In this document: positions 33,106-34,343 of the stretch, piece by piece | Layout: every line of letters starts with the position of its first letter | Position numbering within the stretch: position 1 is the first letter of the stretch | Source of the DNA: Actinomycetes bacterium | Lineage (GTDB): Bacteria; Actinomycetota; Actinomycetes; Actinomycetales; Dermabacteraceae | NCBI GenBank assembly: GCA_023389045.1 | Contig: JAEWEZ010000090.1 | Location: forward strand, 1-34,343 | Reading direction: 5' to 3' | Length of the DNA: 34,343 bases | Program-made: the position numbers and the translations under genes | The notes under the pieces: generated by a model | Told to the model about the DNA's origin: nothing | Databases searched by the model: none | Seen by the model: only the letters and a program-made list of their open reading frames with translations

Positions 33106-33378
33106 TCAGCCAGTTCCTTGAGCGCGGCCTTCTCCAGCTTCCGTTTCTGCGAGCAGACGCTTCAGGGTCGCGTTCTGCTTCTCCAACTCCTTCAGGTGCT
33201 TTGCGTTGTCGGCCTTGAGGCCGCCGTACTGGTTCTGCCACCGGTAGTACGTCTGCTCGGACACCCCCAGCTCCTGGCACACCGTCGCGACGTCCTGACC
33301 ATCGGTGAGCATCCTGTCGGCCTGCCCGAGCTGACGGACGACCTGCTCCGGGGTGTGAGGCTTCCTGCTGTTCGTCAT
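33106..33378 (-). pseudogene. IS3-family orfA (helix-turn-helix), frameshifted
   Basis: From ATG 33378 the product is MTNSRKPHTPEQVVRQLGQ..., with the HTH segment ELGVSEQTYYRWQNQYGGL and the leucine-zipper region LKELEKQNATLKRLLAE. An extra A in GAAGCTG (about 33137-33143) shifts the frame, so the normal ending LEKAALKELAEGNF is read in another frame and translation stops at 33106. Confidence 0.85.
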
Positions 33379-33456
33379 GATCTGACCAGTCTCCCTGCCC
33401 GCGACCGCGGGCAACAGGACGACTCTCATAACGACTGGACCTACGAAACGGGGTCA

Positions 33457-33940
33457 GCCCAAGCGCTGATACCGTCGCCTGGGCTGTCCAGCGCCATAAC
33501 TACGGAACCCATGCCAGCGATTCTCGACACGTGGCCCCACTGAGCGGTCGTCTGCGGGAAGTTCATGCGCGATCCGGGATTTCCGTTGAGCTCACCACTG
33601 CCTCAACAGCAGATCTCGCGAGCTCGAGAGGCCAAGCGCGACGCAGCGCCCCGATCCTCTCGATGAATGCTCGCCTCAACGAGGCCCGCAGGCGCGCCCA
33701 GGCGAGCCGCGACGGTCGCGCTTCTCGAACCAACATGCCGAAGGCCCCTCCGATCCAGAGACCAGAGGGGCCCTCGCGCTCCCTCTAAGGGAGAAGCTAG
33801 GCGGCACCGAGGGGTTGGTGGGCACATATGTCCCACAGCTGTCCCCGGCCTCCTGGGTGCACCCACTTTCTCGTGAGCTCCAGGCAGTTGCCGCACTACA
33901 GATGCTACCCGACCTTCTCGACCCATGAAAGGGGGGTGTG
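33457..33940. other. Unassigned stretch of about 480 bp
   Basis: No recognisable gene. A plus-strand frame is open to 33788 (SGRLREVHARSGISVELTTAS...) but has no ribosome-binding site or family motif. A hairpin GGCCCCTC/GAGGGGCC lies at 33743-33772 with a 14-nt loop. A palindrome around ACATATGT lies near 33822-33833. The DNA may be a remnant of whatever the IS3-family element entered. Confidence 0.3.
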
Positions 33941-34171
33941 TCACGCGCTCTCGTCGCTCGCGGGAGGGGCATCCTCTGCTTCCATGACCGGACGCGCCCC
34001 GTCGTCGGCAGCCTCGGGCTCGATTTCGACCAGATCCTCGGGTAGGTGGGACAAATCAGTGGGAGCGTGCTCCTCGTCGGGCCGGTGGGGTGCGTGGACG
34101 CACGGGTACAGGTGTCGGTCGCTGAGGCGGTGGAAGAACGGGAACAGGTGGTAGTCGTGGAAGGCCACCAT
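33941..34171 (-). CDS. Hypothetical protein with acidic C-terminus, possibly 5'-truncated
   Basis: A 76-residue frame with strong GC3 bias. The N-terminal half is aromatic and His-rich (AFHDYHLFPFFHRLSDRHLYPCVHAPHRP) and the C-terminal half is very acidic (EDLVEIEPEAADDG, MEAEDAPPASDESA). I do not recognise it. The same frame stays open upstream, reading LAALRAAWRAAVLADEKSKEQGNA before the ATG, up to the stop of the transposase tail. It may therefore be the end of a larger gene cut by that element. AAGGAG lies 12 nt from the ATG, which is too far for a good site. Confidence 0.5.
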   Translation of the reverse strand: MVAFHDYHLFPFFHRLSDRHLYPCVHAPHRPDEEHAPTDLSHLPEDLVEIEPEAADDGARPVMEAEDAPPASDESA

Positions 34172-34251
34172 CGCGTTGCCCTGCTCCTTGCTCTTCTCAT
34201 CGGCCAGGACTGCGGCACGCCACGCGGCACGCAGCGCCGCAAGCTGATGGA

Positions 34252-34343
34252 CTAGGTGTAGTTGGTCATGACGTTGTCGAGGCCGGTGTGGAGGCGTGAG
34301 GCCGGGGGCTGGTCGCTGCAGGCGGTGTGGGGTCGATGGTAGT
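34252..34343 (-). CDS. C-terminal end of an IS481-like transposase (partial)
   Basis: The minus-strand frame entering from the right edge ends at TAG 34252-34254. It encodes HRPHTACSDQPPASRLH, then DNVMTNYT. The HRPH...PPASRL pattern followed by an N..NYT end is typical of IS481-family integrase tails. The rest lies outside the window. Confidence 0.6.
   Translation of the reverse strand, partial: YHRPHTACSDQPPASRLHTGLDNVMTNYT

Larger units (their letters stand above)
32200..33456 (-). mobile_element. Degenerate IS3-family insertion sequence
   Basis: About 1.25 kb with an orfA/orfB layout on the minus strand. The orfA-side end begins TGACCCCGT (minus strand from 33456). The other end is less clear: CCCCGTGAAAGGTCC at 32205-32219 is the better match, and a candidate TGAGCC end at 32229 is possible. 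No matching 3-bp target duplication is seen. Both orfs are disrupted, so the element cannot move by itself. Confidence 0.85.

Noticed and set aside
32226..33459. Target-site duplication for the IS3-family element
   Set aside because: The bases next to the candidate ends do not match (TTC and GCC), and one end is uncertain.

Overview
The window is high-GC DNA from an actinobacterium. The evidence is the gene families present (DUF3039, DUF2017, an ACT-domain malic enzyme), the ssrA tag AEPKRTDFALAA, frequent GTG starts, ATGA overlaps and TANNNT -10 boxes. A Micrococcales-type organism is a guess from gene order, not something the sequence proves.

Layout. 1-3640: the tail of ftsE, then ftsX, a secreted coiled-coil M23 peptidase, smpB and ssrA (tmRNA). 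These cover division-linked cell-wall hydrolysis followed by trans-translation. 3641-8300: a lower-GC accessory island starting at the 3' end of ssrA. It holds a serine recombinase, a BcgI-like restriction-modification pair (nuclease-methylase plus specificity subunit) in overlapping frames, an array of GGTGTAG repeats with a perfect palindrome, and a broken P4/D5-type primase-helicase. 8373-10766: kbl and tdh, the threonine-to-glycine pathway. 10888-14757: the HrpA helicase. 15083-17388: a Tat-exported lysozyme-like protein and a malic enzyme. 17727-23194: a four-gene peptide/nickel-type ABC importer operon in which the second permease is fused to the first ATPase. 23258-32000: a conserved actinobacterial housekeeping block (VanZ-like, DUF3039, a DEAD/DEAH-type helicase, pncB, clpS, DUF2017, murI, an MBL-fold hydrolase, rph, rdgB). 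32000-34343: a decayed mobile region with an orphan Zur/Fur-like operator, a dead IS3-family element, an unrecognised 480-bp stretch, a small acidic ORF, and the tail of an IS481-like transposase at the edge.

Most notable is the junction of the restriction genes. The specificity frame has no ATG, GTG or TTG until about 50 codons in. It lies in the -1 frame relative to the nuclease-methylase. The slippery heptamer G GGA AAA sits directly before the upstream stop codon, with a GGAGG 10 nt upstream and a possible stem-loop 11 nt downstream. This suggests programmed -1 frameshifting that would give a fused restriction-methylation-specificity protein. The repeat array beside the primase remnant looks like a replication origin left by a P4-like integrative element. 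Smaller patterns include candidate leaderless promoters, three gene ends with duplications spanning the stop codon, and self-complementary tandem repeats between smpB and ssrA.
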